From an uncultured Shimia sp. (GTDB taxonomy: Bacteria; Pseudomonadota; Alphaproteobacteria; Rhodobacterales; Rhodobacteraceae), in the NCBI RefSeq assembly GCF_947498095.1, contig NZ_CANMJE010000001.1, forward strand, positions 578,068-642,067: 64,000 nt of DNA, read 5' to 3'. Below the pieces are notes generated by a model. The model was not told where the DNA came from. It made no database searches and saw only the letters and a list, made by a program, of their open reading frames with translations. A program made the position numbers and the translations under genes. Position 1 is the stretch's first letter, and the number at the start of each line of letters is the position of its first letter. Positions 8,309-18,242 of this stretch are shown one piece after another.

Positions 8309-9628
8309 GTGGATCGTACAGAAGTCTTGGATCAGGCAGAGGCCTATTTCGATCAAGGTCGTGACCTGGCGCTAGAGTGGCTCCTCAGCCCTGCCGCCTG
8401 GACCCAGTTTGCCTTGCTCTTGGTTGCCTATGGTCTCGCGGTTCTTGTGTCGCGTCGCATGCGCCCCTTGTTGGAGCGCCTGCTGACACCACCTGATGAG
8501 GCACAGAACGTTCTCGCACGCGCACGCCGGTTTCTGTTTCTGTTTGTCCCTTTGTTGCTGCCTCTCTTGGCTTATGTCTTTACGGGCTTGGGTGAATCGG
8601 TAACCCGGGCGGCCTTTGGATCTGGCGAAGTCATTGCCTTTGGCAAACGTGTATTCATGTTCCTCGCGGCCCGGATTCTTGTGAAGGAAATCATCGAAGA
8701 CCCGCTCCTCAAAGTGCTGGGTCGATACCTGTTGGTTCCCATTGCCGCGCTCTATGCCGTTGGTTTCCTTGACGAAGTCATGGTTAAAATGGATGAGACC
8801 GTGCTGCCGCTTGGTAATCTTTCATTCTCGCTTTTGTTCCTTGTGCGGTTCGCGGTTGTTGGGGGCGCGATATTCTGGCTGGGCCGTTGGTCCAACGACC
8901 AGTCCGTCGCTTTCATCAAGTCTCAGCAAGAAATGCGCCCTGCCATGCGGGAATTGGCGGCCAAGGCCACCGAGATTTCCATCTTTGGTATCGCCTTCCT
9001 GCTGCTTATGAACATCATGGGCATCTCGCTCACGTCGCTTGCAGTTCTGACAGGTGTCATCGGCGTTGGGCTTGGCTTTGGTCTGCAAAAGATTGCATCG
9101 AACTTTATCTCTGGTGTCATCTTGCTGCTCGAGGGTCAGGCCACTGTCGGCGATTACGTCGAGCTTGACGGCGGTGAGGCCGGGACAATCGTCAAGATGA
9201 CCGCCCGTGCCACGATTCTCGAGACCTATGACGGACGCTGGATTGTGGTCCCGAACGAGGACTTTATCACCACGCGGGTGGTAAACTACTCGGACCAGGG
9301 CAGCGCCAACCGTTATGAGGCGCCCTTTTCGGTCAGCTACGATACCGACATCAACACGGTCCCTGCCATTGTTGAGGCAGCGGTCGCCGAAAACCCGGAT
9401 GTTTTGAGTGACCCGTTTCCACCCGATTGCGAGCTGCGCGGCTTCGGCGATAGCGGCATCGATTTCTCGGTTGAGTTCTGGGTAAACGGTATTGATGACG
9501 GGCGTTACAAGTATACCTCTGATGTGCTGTTTCGTATTTGGAACGCACTGAAAGACAACGGCATCGAAATCCCCTATCCGCAGCGCGTTGTGGAATTGAA
9601 GGGCGAAATCAGTACCAAATCAAAATGA
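8309..9628 (+). CDS. MscS family mechanosensitive ion channel
   Basis: A 439-residue inner-membrane channel that would open under membrane tension to release solutes. Several hydrophobic segments occupy residues 30-260, then the MscS pore helix and beta domain (TGVIGVGLGFGLQKIASNFISGVILLLEGQ, followed by VGDYVELDGGEAGTI and RATILETYDGRWIVVPN). The C-terminal alpha/beta domain ends about residue 430. A GTG at 8309 preceded by AAGGGG is the best start; an upstream in-frame TTG at 8285 is less likely. Its stop overlaps the start of the flavoprotein gene by ATGA. The N-terminal extension is longer than E. coli MscS (286 residues). Confidence 0.9.
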   Translation: MDRTEVLDQAEAYFDQGRDLALEWLLSPAAWTQFALLLVAYGLAVLVSRRMRPLLERLLTPPDEAQNVLARARRFLFLFVPLLLPLLAYVFTGLGESVTRAAFGSGEVIAFGKRVFMFLAARILVKEIIEDPLLKVLGRYLLVPIAALYAVGFLDEVMVKMDETVLPLGNLSFSLLFLVRFAVVGGAIFWLGRWSNDQSVAFIKSQQEMRPAMRELAAKATEISIFGIAFLLLMNIMGISLTSLAVLTGVIGVGLGFGLQKIASNFISGVILLLEGQATVGDYVELDGGEAGTIVKMTARATILETYDGRWIVVPNEDFITTRVVNYSDQGSANRYEAPFSVSYDTDINTVPAIVEAAVAENPDVLSDPFPPDCELRGFGDSGIDFSVEFWVNGIDDGRYKYTSDVLFRIWNALKDNGIEIPYPQRVVELKGEISTKSK

Positions 9629-10779
9629 CCCAAGGTCTTGTGATTGGCGGTGGCCCGGCGGGGTTGATGGCGGCTGATGCACTGGCGGCGGCCGGAATGT
9701 CGGTGACCATTGCCGAAGCAAAAACGACGGTTGCCCGCAAGTTCCTGATGGCGGGCAAGTCAGGCTTGAACCTAACCAAAGACGAGCCCTTTGACACCTT
9801 CCTTGCAGCCTATGAAGAGGCCGCGCCACACTTGCGGCCGATGCTAGAAAGCTTTGGCCCAAAACAGGTTCAGGCCTGGGCCGAAGGGTTGGGGCAAGAT
9901 ATGTTTACCGGGTCATCGGGTCGTGTATTCCCTCGCGCAATGAAAGCCTCGCCCCTGTTGCGGGCATGGCTCGCGCGGCTGAATGGGCTGGGTGTGTCTA
10001 TTGAGACGGGATGGCGCTGGACAGGCGAGAGTGGCGGGTTTGTTTTTCAAACCCCAATGGGGCGACAAACCCTGCGCCCGGATGTTTGTGTCTTGGCCTG
10101 TGGTGGTGCGAGCTGGTCGCGGCTCGGTTCGGATGGGGCGTGGGCGGATTGGCTCGACGTGCACAAGGCACCGTTCCAGCCTGCAAACATGGGGTTTGAA
10201 GTTGCGTGGTCTGACCACATGGCCCGGCATTTTGGCACTCCGATCAAGAATGTCGCGCTTTGCGCCGATGACCAACGCGTGAGAGGTGAGTTTGTTGTTT
10301 CTGAGACTGGGTTGGAAGGCGGAGGGATTTATGCCGTTTCGCGCAAAATGCGCGAGGGGCACAGGTTGACACTGGACCTTTTGCCGGACCTGACGGACGA
10401 AGACATACGGCAAAGGCTTGGCCGACCACGCGGTAAGGCCAGCCTTTCAAACTTCCTCCGCAAAGCTTTGAAACTTGATCCGGCCAAGCTTGCCTTGTTG
10501 ATGGAGTTCGCGCGGCCGTTGCCCAACGATCTGGCTCCATTGTTGAAGGCATTGCCGATCACTCACGAAGGCCCACGGCCCATGGATCAGGCAATCTCTA
10601 CGGCGGGCGGGATACGTCTCGAGGCACTCGATGATGGGCTCATGTTGCGCAATCGGCCGGGGCTTTTTGCGGCTGGTGAAATGCTGGACTGGGAAGCGTC
10701 AACAGGGGGATACCTGTTGACGGCATGCCTTGCGACTGGGCGCTGGGCCGGGCAACACGCAGCCCGGTTTGCAGCCTAG
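9625..10779 (+). CDS. NAD(P)/FAD-dependent flavoprotein, TIGR03862 (HI0933/BaiN-like) family
   Basis: A 384-residue Rossmann-fold flavoprotein. The FAD-binding GGGPAGLMAADALAAAG motif sits at the N terminus, with the family block KFLMAGKSGLNLTKDEP near residue 50, ACGGASWSRLGSDG in the middle, and a C-terminal TAGGIRLEAL...GLFAAGEMLDWEASTGGY block that closes the flavin site. Members of the HI0933 group include BaiN-type reductases, but most have no known substrate. ATG 9625 overlaps the stop of the MscS gene. Its own stop interlocks with the stop of the converging GST gene (10776-10779). Confidence 0.88.
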   Translation: MTQGLVIGGGPAGLMAADALAAAGMSVTIAEAKTTVARKFLMAGKSGLNLTKDEPFDTFLAAYEEAAPHLRPMLESFGPKQVQAWAEGLGQDMFTGSSGRVFPRAMKASPLLRAWLARLNGLGVSIETGWRWTGESGGFVFQTPMGRQTLRPDVCVLACGGASWSRLGSDGAWADWLDVHKAPFQPANMGFEVAWSDHMARHFGTPIKNVALCADDQRVRGEFVVSETGLEGGGIYAVSRKMREGHRLTLDLLPDLTDEDIRQRLGRPRGKASLSNFLRKALKLDPAKLALLMEFARPLPNDLAPLLKALPITHEGPRPMDQAISTAGGIRLEALDDGLMLRNRPGLFAAGEMLDWEASTGGYLLTACLATGRWAGQHAARFAA

Positions 10780-11360
10780 CTTGTGGTGAGTTTCTGGAAT
10801 GCTTCCCGAGCGCGGCAACGCTTGAGGTAGGCGTTGAAGTCTTCATTGTCCGATGGAAACTTCGCGCCACGTGCCCAGGCGCCGCAATGGCTGAGAATGA
10901 TGTCTGGCACGGTAAAAGTGTCCCCCATCAGATAGGGTCCTTTGCACCGGTCCATCAGTTTGCTCAGGTTGCGTTCGTATTCCCATTTTGAGGTGTGGCG
11001 CACTTCTGGCACGCGTTTGTCTTCAGGCAGGGTGAAATTGTGCCGCGTCGCCACCCATAGAACGGAATCGATCTCGTCGAGAATACACTGTGTAAATGCA
11101 TCTTGGTGTGCACGCTCAAGCGTTCCGGCGGGAAAGGTCAGAGCGCCATGCTTGTCAGCAAGATAGGTCATGATGGCTGTTGAGTCAGTGACGATGGCAT
11201 CACCTTCTCTCAGCACGGGAATTTTGCCAGACGGGTTTACAGCCCGCACTTCTTCGCTTTGGGGTCCGGCCTTGGTCACCTTGTAGGGCTGCCCCAATTC
11301 TTCGAGCATCCACATCACCCGAAAGGCGCGGCTGGTGGGGCTTCCGATTATCTCGTACAT
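10776..11360 (-). CDS. glutathione S-transferase family protein
   Basis: A 194-residue cytosolic GST-like protein. The N-terminal thioredoxin-fold domain has GSPTSRAFRVMWMLEELG and the conserved cis-Pro/Ser pair in NPSGKIPVLREGDAIVTDSTAIM; the C-terminal helical domain contains the PYLMGDTFTVPDIIL signature. The start is ATG 11360 (MYEIIGSPTS), with an AGGAG ribosome-binding site; the frame is open further upstream to about 11420 without support. Length is close to the usual 200-220. A single gene between two converging or divergent neighbours, so no context for its substrate. Confidence 0.88.
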   Translation of the reverse strand: MYEIIGSPTSRAFRVMWMLEELGQPYKVTKAGPQSEEVRAVNPSGKIPVLREGDAIVTDSTAIMTYLADKHGALTFPAGTLERAHQDAFTQCILDEIDSVLWVATRHNFTLPEDKRVPEVRHTSKWEYERNLSKLMDRCKGPYLMGDTFTVPDIILSHCGAWARGAKFPSDNEDFNAYLKRCRAREAFQKLTTS

Positions 11361-11512
11361 CGCGTTTCTCCTTTGCCGACACTGTGGCCGCTGGCACAAA
11401 CAGCGACAAGCCTTTCGCAAAGTAACCTAGGGGCACGAATGAAATACTGACATAATCTGGCAGGATATATGCGTAATTCTGTCATGTAAGTAATCATATC
11501 AGGAGACCTACA

Positions 11513-11941
11513 ATGTCGAGATCCGGTTCATGTTTGTGTGGTGCCGTCAGTTACACTTTGTCCGAGACACCCGAGAAATGCGGCGTTTGCCATTGCAGCA
11601 TGTGCCGCAAGTGGACCGGCGGTGTCTTTGTTGCCTTTATGACGGCGCCCGGCACTGTGACTTTAGCCGGGGAAGAGAACCTCAACGTGTTCACGTCCTC
11701 GGAATGGGCGGAACGTGCCTCGTGTTCAAAATGCGGAAGCAGCATGTTCTATCGGGTCACGGCACCGGGACAGGAGCAAGGGGTCTATCACATGGGTCTT
11801 GGAACGCTGGACGATGCCAGCGGCATCACGCTTGGGCAAGAAATCTTTATTGATAAAAAGCCGGATAGTTACAGCTTTGCCGGGGATACGCACAAGATGA
11901 CAGAGGCCGAAGTTTTCGCGATGTTTGCACCGCAGGACTGA
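11513..11941 (+). CDS. GFA family protein (glutathione-dependent formaldehyde-activating enzyme-like)
   Basis: A 142-residue Zn protein of the GFA/CENP-V fold. The cysteine pattern is complete: CLCGA near residue 8, CHCSMCRKW near 27 and CSKCGSS near 70. Gfa of Paracoccus was proposed to speed S-hydroxymethylglutathione formation; most family members have no proven activity. It has a good AGGAG ribosome-binding site. It is monocistronic, divergent from the GST gene, and its stop lies 4 nt from the end of holA. There is no formaldehyde gene nearby, although a formate dehydrogenase subunit lies 17 kb away. Confidence 0.88.
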   Translation: MSRSGSCLCGAVSYTLSETPEKCGVCHCSMCRKWTGGVFVAFMTAPGTVTLAGEENLNVFTSSEWAERASCSKCGSSMFYRVTAPGQEQGVYHMGLGTLDDASGITLGQEIFIDKKPDSYSFAGDTHKMTEAEVFAMFAPQD

Positions 11942-11945
11942 TTGA

Positions 11946-12971
11946 TTATCGGCGTGCCAGCATGGCAAGGCGCAACAGCATCCGTTCGACCAGTGCCATG
12001 GTGGGGGCAGTTTGTCCCGCGGACCGCAGTTGCAGATCGGTGTCCGTCAGGATTGTCAGTGCCTGCTCGAGTTTTGCTGCCCCCCAGCCTTGGGCCTGAC
12101 GGAGCATACGATCTCGTCTCGGCCCAAAGATCGGTGGACGCATCCGCGCGATGCCCGCAGCCGCCCCACCGGGATCAGAGGCCGCTGTATAGAGCGCGCG
12201 GAAATGGCGCGTGGCTCCAATGCACAGAGATACAGGATTGGTGCCCTGTGCCTGTAGTTTTCGCAGCACTGGCCCAAGATCCGGTGCGCGTCCCTCGGCA
12301 ACAATGTTCAACACATCGTCCAATTCAGCCTCGGTCGAAGTCGGCGCACAGGCAATAATGTCCTCGGATGATACAGATGAGGTATCCCCCAATTTAAAGA
12401 GAGACAGTTTTTCAAGGGTTTGGCGAAAATCTCCCGGATCCAGATCACGGGCCAGATTTGACAGATCGGTCATGGCGTCACGATCAACATCGCGCAGGCC
12501 CGACTTGGCCAGTTGCGCCTCAATCTCTTCTCGGCTGGGCGGGTCGTTGTATATCGCGGCCGCATAAGCATTTGGATGACCTTCAAATGCTTTGCGAATC
12601 TTTGACGATGCCTTGAGCGATCCGGCCGTCACGACGATCTGCGCGTCACCCTCTTTCCAATCTTCCAGCGCGGCAAGTACGGCTGCGGCCGCGGTGTCAT
12701 TCGCGTCTTCGACAAAGGCCACGCGAGGCCCCGGGAAAAAGCTGACCGCCTTGATGGCGTCGTCCAAAAGGGCAGGGTCTTTGCGCAGGTCCGATGCGGG
12801 AATACGGGTCAGGCGCATTTCCTCTTCGCCCTCAGGCCCGATCAGTGCAGCAATGAGTTCCTGGCGCTTTAGCGCGATGCGCATGGCATCCGGGCCATAG
12901 ATCAGGATGCCAGTGCGATGGGCATCCGGTTTGGAAAAGTACCGGGCCGACTCGCGCCCAGACAGTTTCAT
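11946..12971 (-). CDS. holA: DNA polymerase III subunit delta
   Basis: A 341-residue clamp-loader delta subunit that opens the beta sliding clamp. Family features are the N-terminal [12 protein letters not shown] segment, GILIYGPDAMRIALKRQEL, FFPGPRVAFVEDAND and the helical C-terminal collar domain (MLRQAQGWGAAKLEQALTILTDTDLQLRS). The start is ATG 12971, which overlaps the stop of lptE (ATGA); an in-frame extension upstream to 12998 lies within lptE. It is the last gene of the leuS-lptE-holA operon, a widely conserved order. Length is normal for alphaproteobacterial HolA. Confidence 0.93.
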   Translation of the reverse strand: MKLSGRESARYFSKPDAHRTGILIYGPDAMRIALKRQELIAALIGPEGEEEMRLTRIPASDLRKDPALLDDAIKAVSFFPGPRVAFVEDANDTAAAAVLAALEDWKEGDAQIVVTAGSLKASSKIRKAFEGHPNAYAAAIYNDPPSREEIEAQLAKSGLRDVDRDAMTDLSNLARDLDPGDFRQTLEKLSLFKLGDTSSVSSEDIIACAPTSTEAELDDVLNIVAEGRAPDLGPVLRKLQAQGTNPVSLCIGATRHFRALYTAASDPGGAAAGIARMRPPIFGPRRDRMLRQAQGWGAAKLEQALTILTDTDLQLRSAGQTAPTMALVERMLLRLAMLARR

Positions 12972-13465
12972 GATGCGTTGTCCGCCGACCACGCCCACAG
13001 TTGGGCCATAATTTGATCGGTCAGAATTACCATCAACCGTTCATAGGCGTTATCCTGCGCTGACAGCGTTGCCACTGTGGTGCCCGTCGCAGAATATCCC
13101 ACGTAGTTGCGCAACTTTCCAGACGTCAGAACTTCGCTAGAGGCCATGTCGCGCAATGCAAAAGTGGCGTCTGCAATCACATCATATCGTGATGTCACGC
13201 CGTCGATCGTACGACCAACACTCTTCTCTTCGACTTCCACGGCGACTGACAGGCCATATTCGCCAGTATCTACCCGTCCCAGCCGGCCTTCCAACTCCCG
13301 CACCAGCAAATAGGTTTCGTTGCTCGACGGGGCATCCATCACAACCTGGTTCAGCAAGCCAGAAGCGCTGCCATTGGTTCCGTAAGATGGCTCGAACCCG
13401 CAGGCCGCGAGCGCGGGGCCAGCAGCTGCAAGCAACAAAAAGTGACGGCGATTAAATGACGACAT
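12968..13465 (-). CDS. lptE: LPS assembly lipoprotein LptE
   Basis: A 165-residue outer-membrane lipoprotein that plugs LptD and helps insert lipopolysaccharide. A signal peptide with twin-Arg-like start ([18 protein letters not shown]) ends in the lipobox LAAC, so Cys21 would be lipidated, and the mature start CGFEPSYG is typical of LptE. It overlaps the end of leuS by 14 nt and the start of holA by 4 nt, the classic leuS-lptE-holA operon. Length matches the family. Sequence conservation in LptE is low, so synteny carries much of the call. Confidence 0.92.
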   Translation of the reverse strand: MSSFNRRHFLLLAAAGPALAACGFEPSYGTNGSASGLLNQVVMDAPSSNETYLLVRELEGRLGRVDTGEYGLSVAVEVEEKSVGRTIDGVTSRYDVIADATFALRDMASSEVLTSGKLRNYVGYSATGTTVATLSAQDNAYERLMVILTDQIMAQLWAWSADNAS

Positions 13466-16004
13466 TTACGATCCGACCGGGGACAACGATGAGTTTCTTG
13501 GGCTGGGCCCCTTCCAACCGGCTGGTGACAGCTTCGTGGGCGAGGACAAGTTTTTCAACCTCTTCCTTCGGCATATCCTTGGGCACGCTGATTTCCGCAC
13601 GGCGTTTGCCGTTAATCTGGATCGGCATGGTGACTTCTGCCTCCACCAGCATCGCCTCGTCCGCAACAGGCCACGGAGCGTTGATGACAAGGCCTTCGCC
13701 GCCCTGATGCGCCCAGATATCTTCAGCCAGGTGGGGGGTCATGGGTGACATCAGCTGTGCCAGCGTCATGATTGCCTGTTTCTGGGCCGCAGCACCTGCC
13801 TTGGACTTGGCGAGCGTGTTGGTAAACGCATAGAGCTTGGCGATTGAGGCGTTGAAGCCGAAGCTTTCTACACCCAGCGTGACGTCACGGATGGCTTTGT
13901 GCATCTCGCGCAGCAGATCTTCGTCGCCCTGACCGTTCGCGTCGGGGTCCATTGCGCCGATCTTGTCGCAGAGGTTCCAAACGCGGTTCAGGTGTTTGAA
14001 TGCGGCATCCGCGCCCGAGGCTGTCCATTCCACGTCACGTTCGGGGGGCGAGTCGGACAACACGAACCAACGGGCGGTGTCGGCACCATAGGCCGAGATG
14101 ATGTCGACCGGGTCCACCACGTTGTTCTTGGATTTTGACATCTTGGCCGAGGGAATGACCTGAACTTCTTCACCCGAGGCTTTGAGCACGGTTTTGCCGT
14201 CTCGGTCTTCGACATCCGCCGGATAGTGATAGACCGGGCGTCCATTGCCGCCGGTGGTCTGATAGATCGCGTGAGTTACCATGCCTTGGGTGAAGAGCGC
14301 GTCAAAGGGTTCCTTTGCGCTCTCGGGCAGGTGGCTGCAGATATGCATCGCGCGCGCGAAGAAGCGCGAATAGAGAAGGTGCAGGATCGCGTGCTCGATG
14401 CCGCCGATATACTGATCGACGTTCATCCAGTATTCGGCATCCTCGGCCACGGTGGGTGTTTCGGCGCGTGGCGCCGTGAACCGGGCGAAATACCAGGACG
14501 AATCGACAAAGGTGTCCATCGTGTCGGTTTCGCGCTTGGCCGGAGCACCGCAGGACGGGCAGGCGCAGTCGCGCCATGTCGGGTGGCGGTCGAGCGGATT
14601 GCCGGGCTTGTCGAATGACACATCATCCGGCAGCTCGATTGGCAGGTTTTCTTTCTTCTCGGGCACCACGCCGCAGGTATCACAATGCACGACCGGAATT
14701 GGGCAGCCCCAGTATCGTTGACGGCTCAGGCCCCAGTCACGCAGACGGAACTTGGTCACGCCTTCGCCCCAACCCGCCGTTTCGGCAAAGTCGATGGTGG
14801 CGTCGATAGCGTCCTGACCGGTGGCCTCGTCAAGGCCGGCGAAGTGGTTGATCCACTTCACCTTTTGCTCCTTCGGCGGAACAAAGGCTTCGGTCTCAAC
14901 TGGCTTTGGCTCTTCGAGATCAAAGAAGGTGTCGATCACCGGCAGATCATACTTGCGGCAGAAATCAAGATCGCGCTGGTCGTGCGCCGGGCAGGCGAAA
15001 ATCGCGCCGGTGCCATAGTCCATCAGGATGAAGTTGGCGATCCAGACCGGGAGTTCCCAATCCGGGTTCAGCGGGTGTTTGACGGTGATCCCGGTGTCAT
15101 AGCCCAGTTTTGGCGCGGTTTCGATGGCCTCTTCCGTAGTGCCACCCTTGCGGCATTCGGCAAGGAATGCGGCCAGTTCTGGGTTGCCCTCTTCCAGCTC
15201 TTTCGAAATCGGATGGTCCGGAGAGATGCCCACAAAACTCGCGCCCATGAGCGTATCGGGGCGCGTTGTGTAAACCGAGATCGGTTCTGCGCCATCGGTA
15301 CGTTCGAAGGCAAACTGCAAACCGCGCGATTTGCCGATCCAGTTTTCCTGCATCAGGCGGACCTTGGCGGGCCAGTTGTCGAGCGTGTCGAGAGCGTCGA
15401 GCAATTCCTCGGAATAGTCCGAGATTTTAAAGAACCACTGGGTCAACTCTCGGCGTTCCACCAGAGCGCCCGAGCGCCAGCCCCGCCCACCTTCGACCTG
15501 CTCGTTGGCCAGAACAGTCATATCGACTGGATCCCAGTTCACCACGGCGTTCTTGCGATAAACGAGGCCTTCTTTAAGAAAGTCGAGGAACAGGGCCTGT
15601 TGCTGGCCGTAGTATTCCGGGTCACAGGTGGCGAACATGCGCGACCAGTCGAGCGAGAGGCCCAGCGGCTTCATCTGTTCGACCATGGTGTCGATGTTGG
15701 AATAGGTCCATTCTTTGGGGTGACCGCCGATTGCCATGGCAGCGTTCTCTGCCGGCATGCCAAAGGCGTCAAAGCCCATAGGATGCAACACGTTATGGCC
15801 GGTTGAGATCTTGTAGCGCGCGATCACGTCACCCATCGTGTAGTTCCGCACGTGACCCATGTGCAGCTTACCAGACGGGTAAGGAAACATCTCAAGCACG
15901 TAATACTTTGGCTTGGAGGCATCCCGGATAGCCTTGAAGGTTTCGGCCTTGTCCCAGGCCTCTTGCCACTTGGCTTCGATCTCGGTGGCGGAATAGCGCG
16001 ACAT
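13452..16004 (-). CDS. leuS: leucyl-tRNA synthetase
   Basis: An 850-residue class Ia aminoacyl-tRNA synthetase that charges tRNA-Leu. The HIGH motif is [15 protein letters not shown] near residue 40; the CP1 editing domain carries [12 protein letters not shown] and [17 protein letters not shown]; a Cys4 zinc motif (CDTCG / CPSCG) lies in the middle; and KMSKSKNN lies near 620. ATG 16004 ([10 protein letters not shown]) has AAAGGTG at proper spacing, better than a GTG three codons upstream. First gene of the leuS-lptE-holA operon. Confidence 0.97.
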   Translation of the reverse strand: MSRYSATEIEAKWQEAWDKAETFKAIRDASKPKYYVLEMFPYPSGKLHMGHVRNYTMGDVIARYKISTGHNVLHPMGFDAFGMPAENAAMAIGGHPKEWTYSNIDTMVEQMKPLGLSLDWSRMFATCDPEYYGQQQALFLDFLKEGLVYRKNAVVNWDPVDMTVLANEQVEGGRGWRSGALVERRELTQWFFKISDYSEELLDALDTLDNWPAKVRLMQENWIGKSRGLQFAFERTDGAEPISVYTTRPDTLMGASFVGISPDHPISKELEEGNPELAAFLAECRKGGTTEEAIETAPKLGYDTGITVKHPLNPDWELPVWIANFILMDYGTGAIFACPAHDQRDLDFCRKYDLPVIDTFFDLEEPKPVETEAFVPPKEQKVKWINHFAGLDEATGQDAIDATIDFAETAGWGEGVTKFRLRDWGLSRQRYWGCPIPVVHCDTCGVVPEKKENLPIELPDDVSFDKPGNPLDRHPTWRDCACPSCGAPAKRETDTMDTFVDSSWYFARFTAPRAETPTVAEDAEYWMNVDQYIGGIEHAILHLLYSRFFARAMHICSHLPESAKEPFDALFTQGMVTHAIYQTTGGNGRPVYHYPADVEDRDGKTVLKASGEEVQVIPSAKMSKSKNNVVDPVDIISAYGADTARWFVLSDSPPERDVEWTASGADAAFKHLNRVWNLCDKIGAMDPDANGQGDEDLLREMHKAIRDVTLGVESFGFNASIAKLYAFTNTLAKSKAGAAAQKQAIMTLAQLMSPMTPHLAEDIWAHQGGEGLVINAPWPVADEAMLVEAEVTMPIQINGKRRAEISVPKDMPKEEVEKLVLAHEAVTSRLEGAQPKKLIVVPGRIVNVVI

Positions 16005-16163
16005 AGATGTCACCTTTCAGTCAAACGTTGTCGCATGGGGTGATATGCGTCTGAAAGGCTTTGGTCCAGTGGCTGACGGTGTGGAATCGCAAAAATGCGA
16101 TGCTGTGCGGCTATTTGAATTGGAGTATAGAAGAACAAAGACCGATTTGAGCGGGCGGCGCCT

Positions 16164-17423
16164 ATGAATATTCTATTTATCCATCAGAACTTTCCCGGCC
16201 AATTCAAGCATCTTGCCCCGGCCCTGGCAGCCAAGGGTCACAAGGTTCTTGCCCTGACCCTACGCGTCAAAAAGACAGCAACCTGGCAAGGCATCAAAAT
16301 GGTGCCCTACACAATCCGGCGTAAACCGGCACAGAAACTGCATCCCTGGCTTGTTGATTTTGAAACTAAGATGCTTCGTGCGGAAAGCTGCTATGCCGAA
16401 GCGCGCAATCTCAAGGACCAGGGTTTTGAGCCGGACTTGATCATTGCCCACCCCGGATGGGGCGAGTCGATGTTCTTGCGCGATCTTTGGCCCAATGCAC
16501 AGATCGGCCTTTATTGTGAACTCTACTATCGGGCATCCGAAGGTGATCTGAACTTTGATCCGGAGTTTCCAAACCGTATAGCGGATCAGGAACCGATCCG
16601 GTTGCGCCTCAAGAACATGAATAACTTTATGCACTTCGAGGTTGGTGACCTTGGCATAAGCCCGACCCAATTTCAGGCTGGTACGTTCCCTGACGCAATC
16701 CGCGACAAAATCAGCGTGATACATGATGGCATTGATACAGAGGTTGTCAGAGCCAATGCTGACGCCCGTCTAGAGATCGGCGAGGGACAGGTTGTCACCC
16801 GCGAGGATGAGGTTATCACATTCGTAAACCGTAATCTTGAACCCTATCGGGGATACCACGTGTTTATGCGCGCTTTGCCGCAGCTTCTTAAACAGCGCCC
16901 GAATGCGCGGGTGTTGATAGTTGGTGGGAATGAGGTGAGCTATGGTGCAATACCACCAAAGGGTAAGACTTGGAAACAAATCTTCATTGACGAGGTTCAG
17001 AGCAGCATTCCCGACAAAGATTGGGAGCGGGTCCATTTTATGGGCAAGATACCTTATGAGGACTTTCTTAGCTTGCTGCAGGTCAGCCGGTGCCACGTCT
17101 ACCTGACTTATCCCTTTGTGCTCAGCTGGTCATTGATCGAGGCCATGAGCTCCCAATGCGCTATCGTGGCCAGTGATACAGCCCCGGTTCAAGAGGTCAT
17201 CCAACATGATGAGACAGGGCGTCTGTTTCCGTTCTTTGAACCCGACAAAATGGTCGAGCAAATCAACGAGGTGCTTGATAGCCAAAGCCTGCGAGAGAAA
17301 CTGGGACGTCAGGCCCGACAAAAGGCGCAGCAAACCTATGATCTCAAGAGTGTTTGCCTGCCCCAACAAATCGAATGGGTCAACCGGCTTTCAGCCATGC
17401 CTCCGGGCCGCTTCAGTTTTTAG
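16164..17423 (+). CDS. glycosyltransferase family 4-like protein
   Basis: A 419-residue GT-B glycosyltransferase. The N-terminal domain (MNILFIHQNFPGQFKHLAPALAAKGH) and the C-terminal group 1 domain (NLEPYRGYHVFMRALPQLLKQRP, VHFMGKIPYEDFLSLLQVSRCHVYLTYPFVLSWSLIEAMSS) are both present, with the acidic sugar-nucleotide-binding E in LIEAM and VQEVI. It would add a sugar to a surface polysaccharide or lipid in the cytoplasm. The ribosome-binding site is poor. It is monocistronic and its base composition looks more AT-rich than that of leuS next door, a common trait of surface-polysaccharide genes. The acceptor is unknown. Confidence 0.87.
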   Translation: MNILFIHQNFPGQFKHLAPALAAKGHKVLALTLRVKKTATWQGIKMVPYTIRRKPAQKLHPWLVDFETKMLRAESCYAEARNLKDQGFEPDLIIAHPGWGESMFLRDLWPNAQIGLYCELYYRASEGDLNFDPEFPNRIADQEPIRLRLKNMNNFMHFEVGDLGISPTQFQAGTFPDAIRDKISVIHDGIDTEVVRANADARLEIGEGQVVTREDEVITFVNRNLEPYRGYHVFMRALPQLLKQRPNARVLIVGGNEVSYGAIPPKGKTWKQIFIDEVQSSIPDKDWERVHFMGKIPYEDFLSLLQVSRCHVYLTYPFVLSWSLIEAMSSQCAIVASDTAPVQEVIQHDETGRLFPFFEPDKMVEQINEVLDSQSLREKLGRQARQKAQQTYDLKSVCLPQQIEWVNRLSAMPPGRFSF

Positions 17424-17457
17424 GGCCTGGCGGATTCAGAGATCGCGGTGATGTTGC

Positions 17458-17973
17458 TTATAGCTTGCCGTCCGCGATCCGCATTTGCCGTGCACGCGTC
17501 AGAATTGCATCTTCAACGGCTTTGGTAGTCGCGGCTGACACCGCTCCGCCGTTGCGCGTTTGCATTGCAACATGCAGTGACCGCGCATCAAGCGCCGGGT
17601 CGCGTACATAAACAGTGGCGCGATACGAGCGGCCGCCACCGGGCGGAGTACCGTAACCAGTTACGATAACACCTGAAAACGGATCGACGGATTGAACGGG
17701 TAAGAAGTCCAACACTTCTAATGAAGCGTTCCAGATATATTTATTCACGCGAACGGTAATATCTGAATTATCTGGCTCGAATATCTCCCAGATCGTCGAG
17801 CCACCTTTGTAACCCGTGATCTGATCGCCATCGATCGGATTGCCTACATTATCTCGATCAAGATAAGAGCCACCTTCGCCCGAGGTTTTTACGGTGCGGT
17901 TTCCACCACATGCCGATAACATCGTCAAAGCTATACAAGCCGCGAGAATCCCAAATGCGCTACTTTGCGTCAT
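17458..17973 (-). CDS. DUF3576 domain lipoprotein
   Basis: A 171-residue putative lipoprotein of the DUF3576 family (alphaproteobacterial, function unknown). The signal peptide MTQSSAFGILAACIALTMLSAC ends with a lipobox LSAC, so Cys22 would be lipidated. The mature protein has the family blocks SGEGGSYLDRDNVGNPIDGDQ, VNKYIWNASLEVLDFLPVQSVDPFSGVIVTGYGTPPGG and YRATVYVRDPALDARSLHVA. ATG 17973 gives the best signal peptide; an in-frame ATG at 17991 is possible. The gene lies divergently from the porin gene and converges with the glycosyltransferase gene. Periplasmic or outer-membrane location is inferred. Confidence 0.88.
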   Translation of the reverse strand: MTQSSAFGILAACIALTMLSACGGNRTVKTSGEGGSYLDRDNVGNPIDGDQITGYKGGSTIWEIFEPDNSDITVRVNKYIWNASLEVLDFLPVQSVDPFSGVIVTGYGTPPGGGRSYRATVYVRDPALDARSLHVAMQTRNGGAVSAATTKAVEDAILTRARQMRIADGKL

Positions 17974-18242
17974 TTTACCTGCCCAATTCATTCGGTTGAT
18001 ACCGTCCTATCCAAGAGCCTCTCTTTGGGCAAGGCCATATATCGAAGGCAAGAGTGGCAGAAAATTGCCATGACAACCGCCGCATTGGGCAAACTGTGGC
18101 ATAGCTGCACCATTTACGTTGGCTTTGATCGCATCCCGCTACGTACGCTTGCAAACACCCCCCTAAAAGAGCGAGAGACACTGCATACCCTTTCCGGATT
18201 CCCCGGTTTGGGCGCATGAATTGGAAATCCGAGGGAAAAGCT

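Noticed and set aside
14685..15806. A 373-codon open frame on the plus strand opposite leuS
   Set aside because: It lies wholly inside leuS on the other strand, has no ribosome-binding site or recognisable domain, and arises from the codon bias of leuS.
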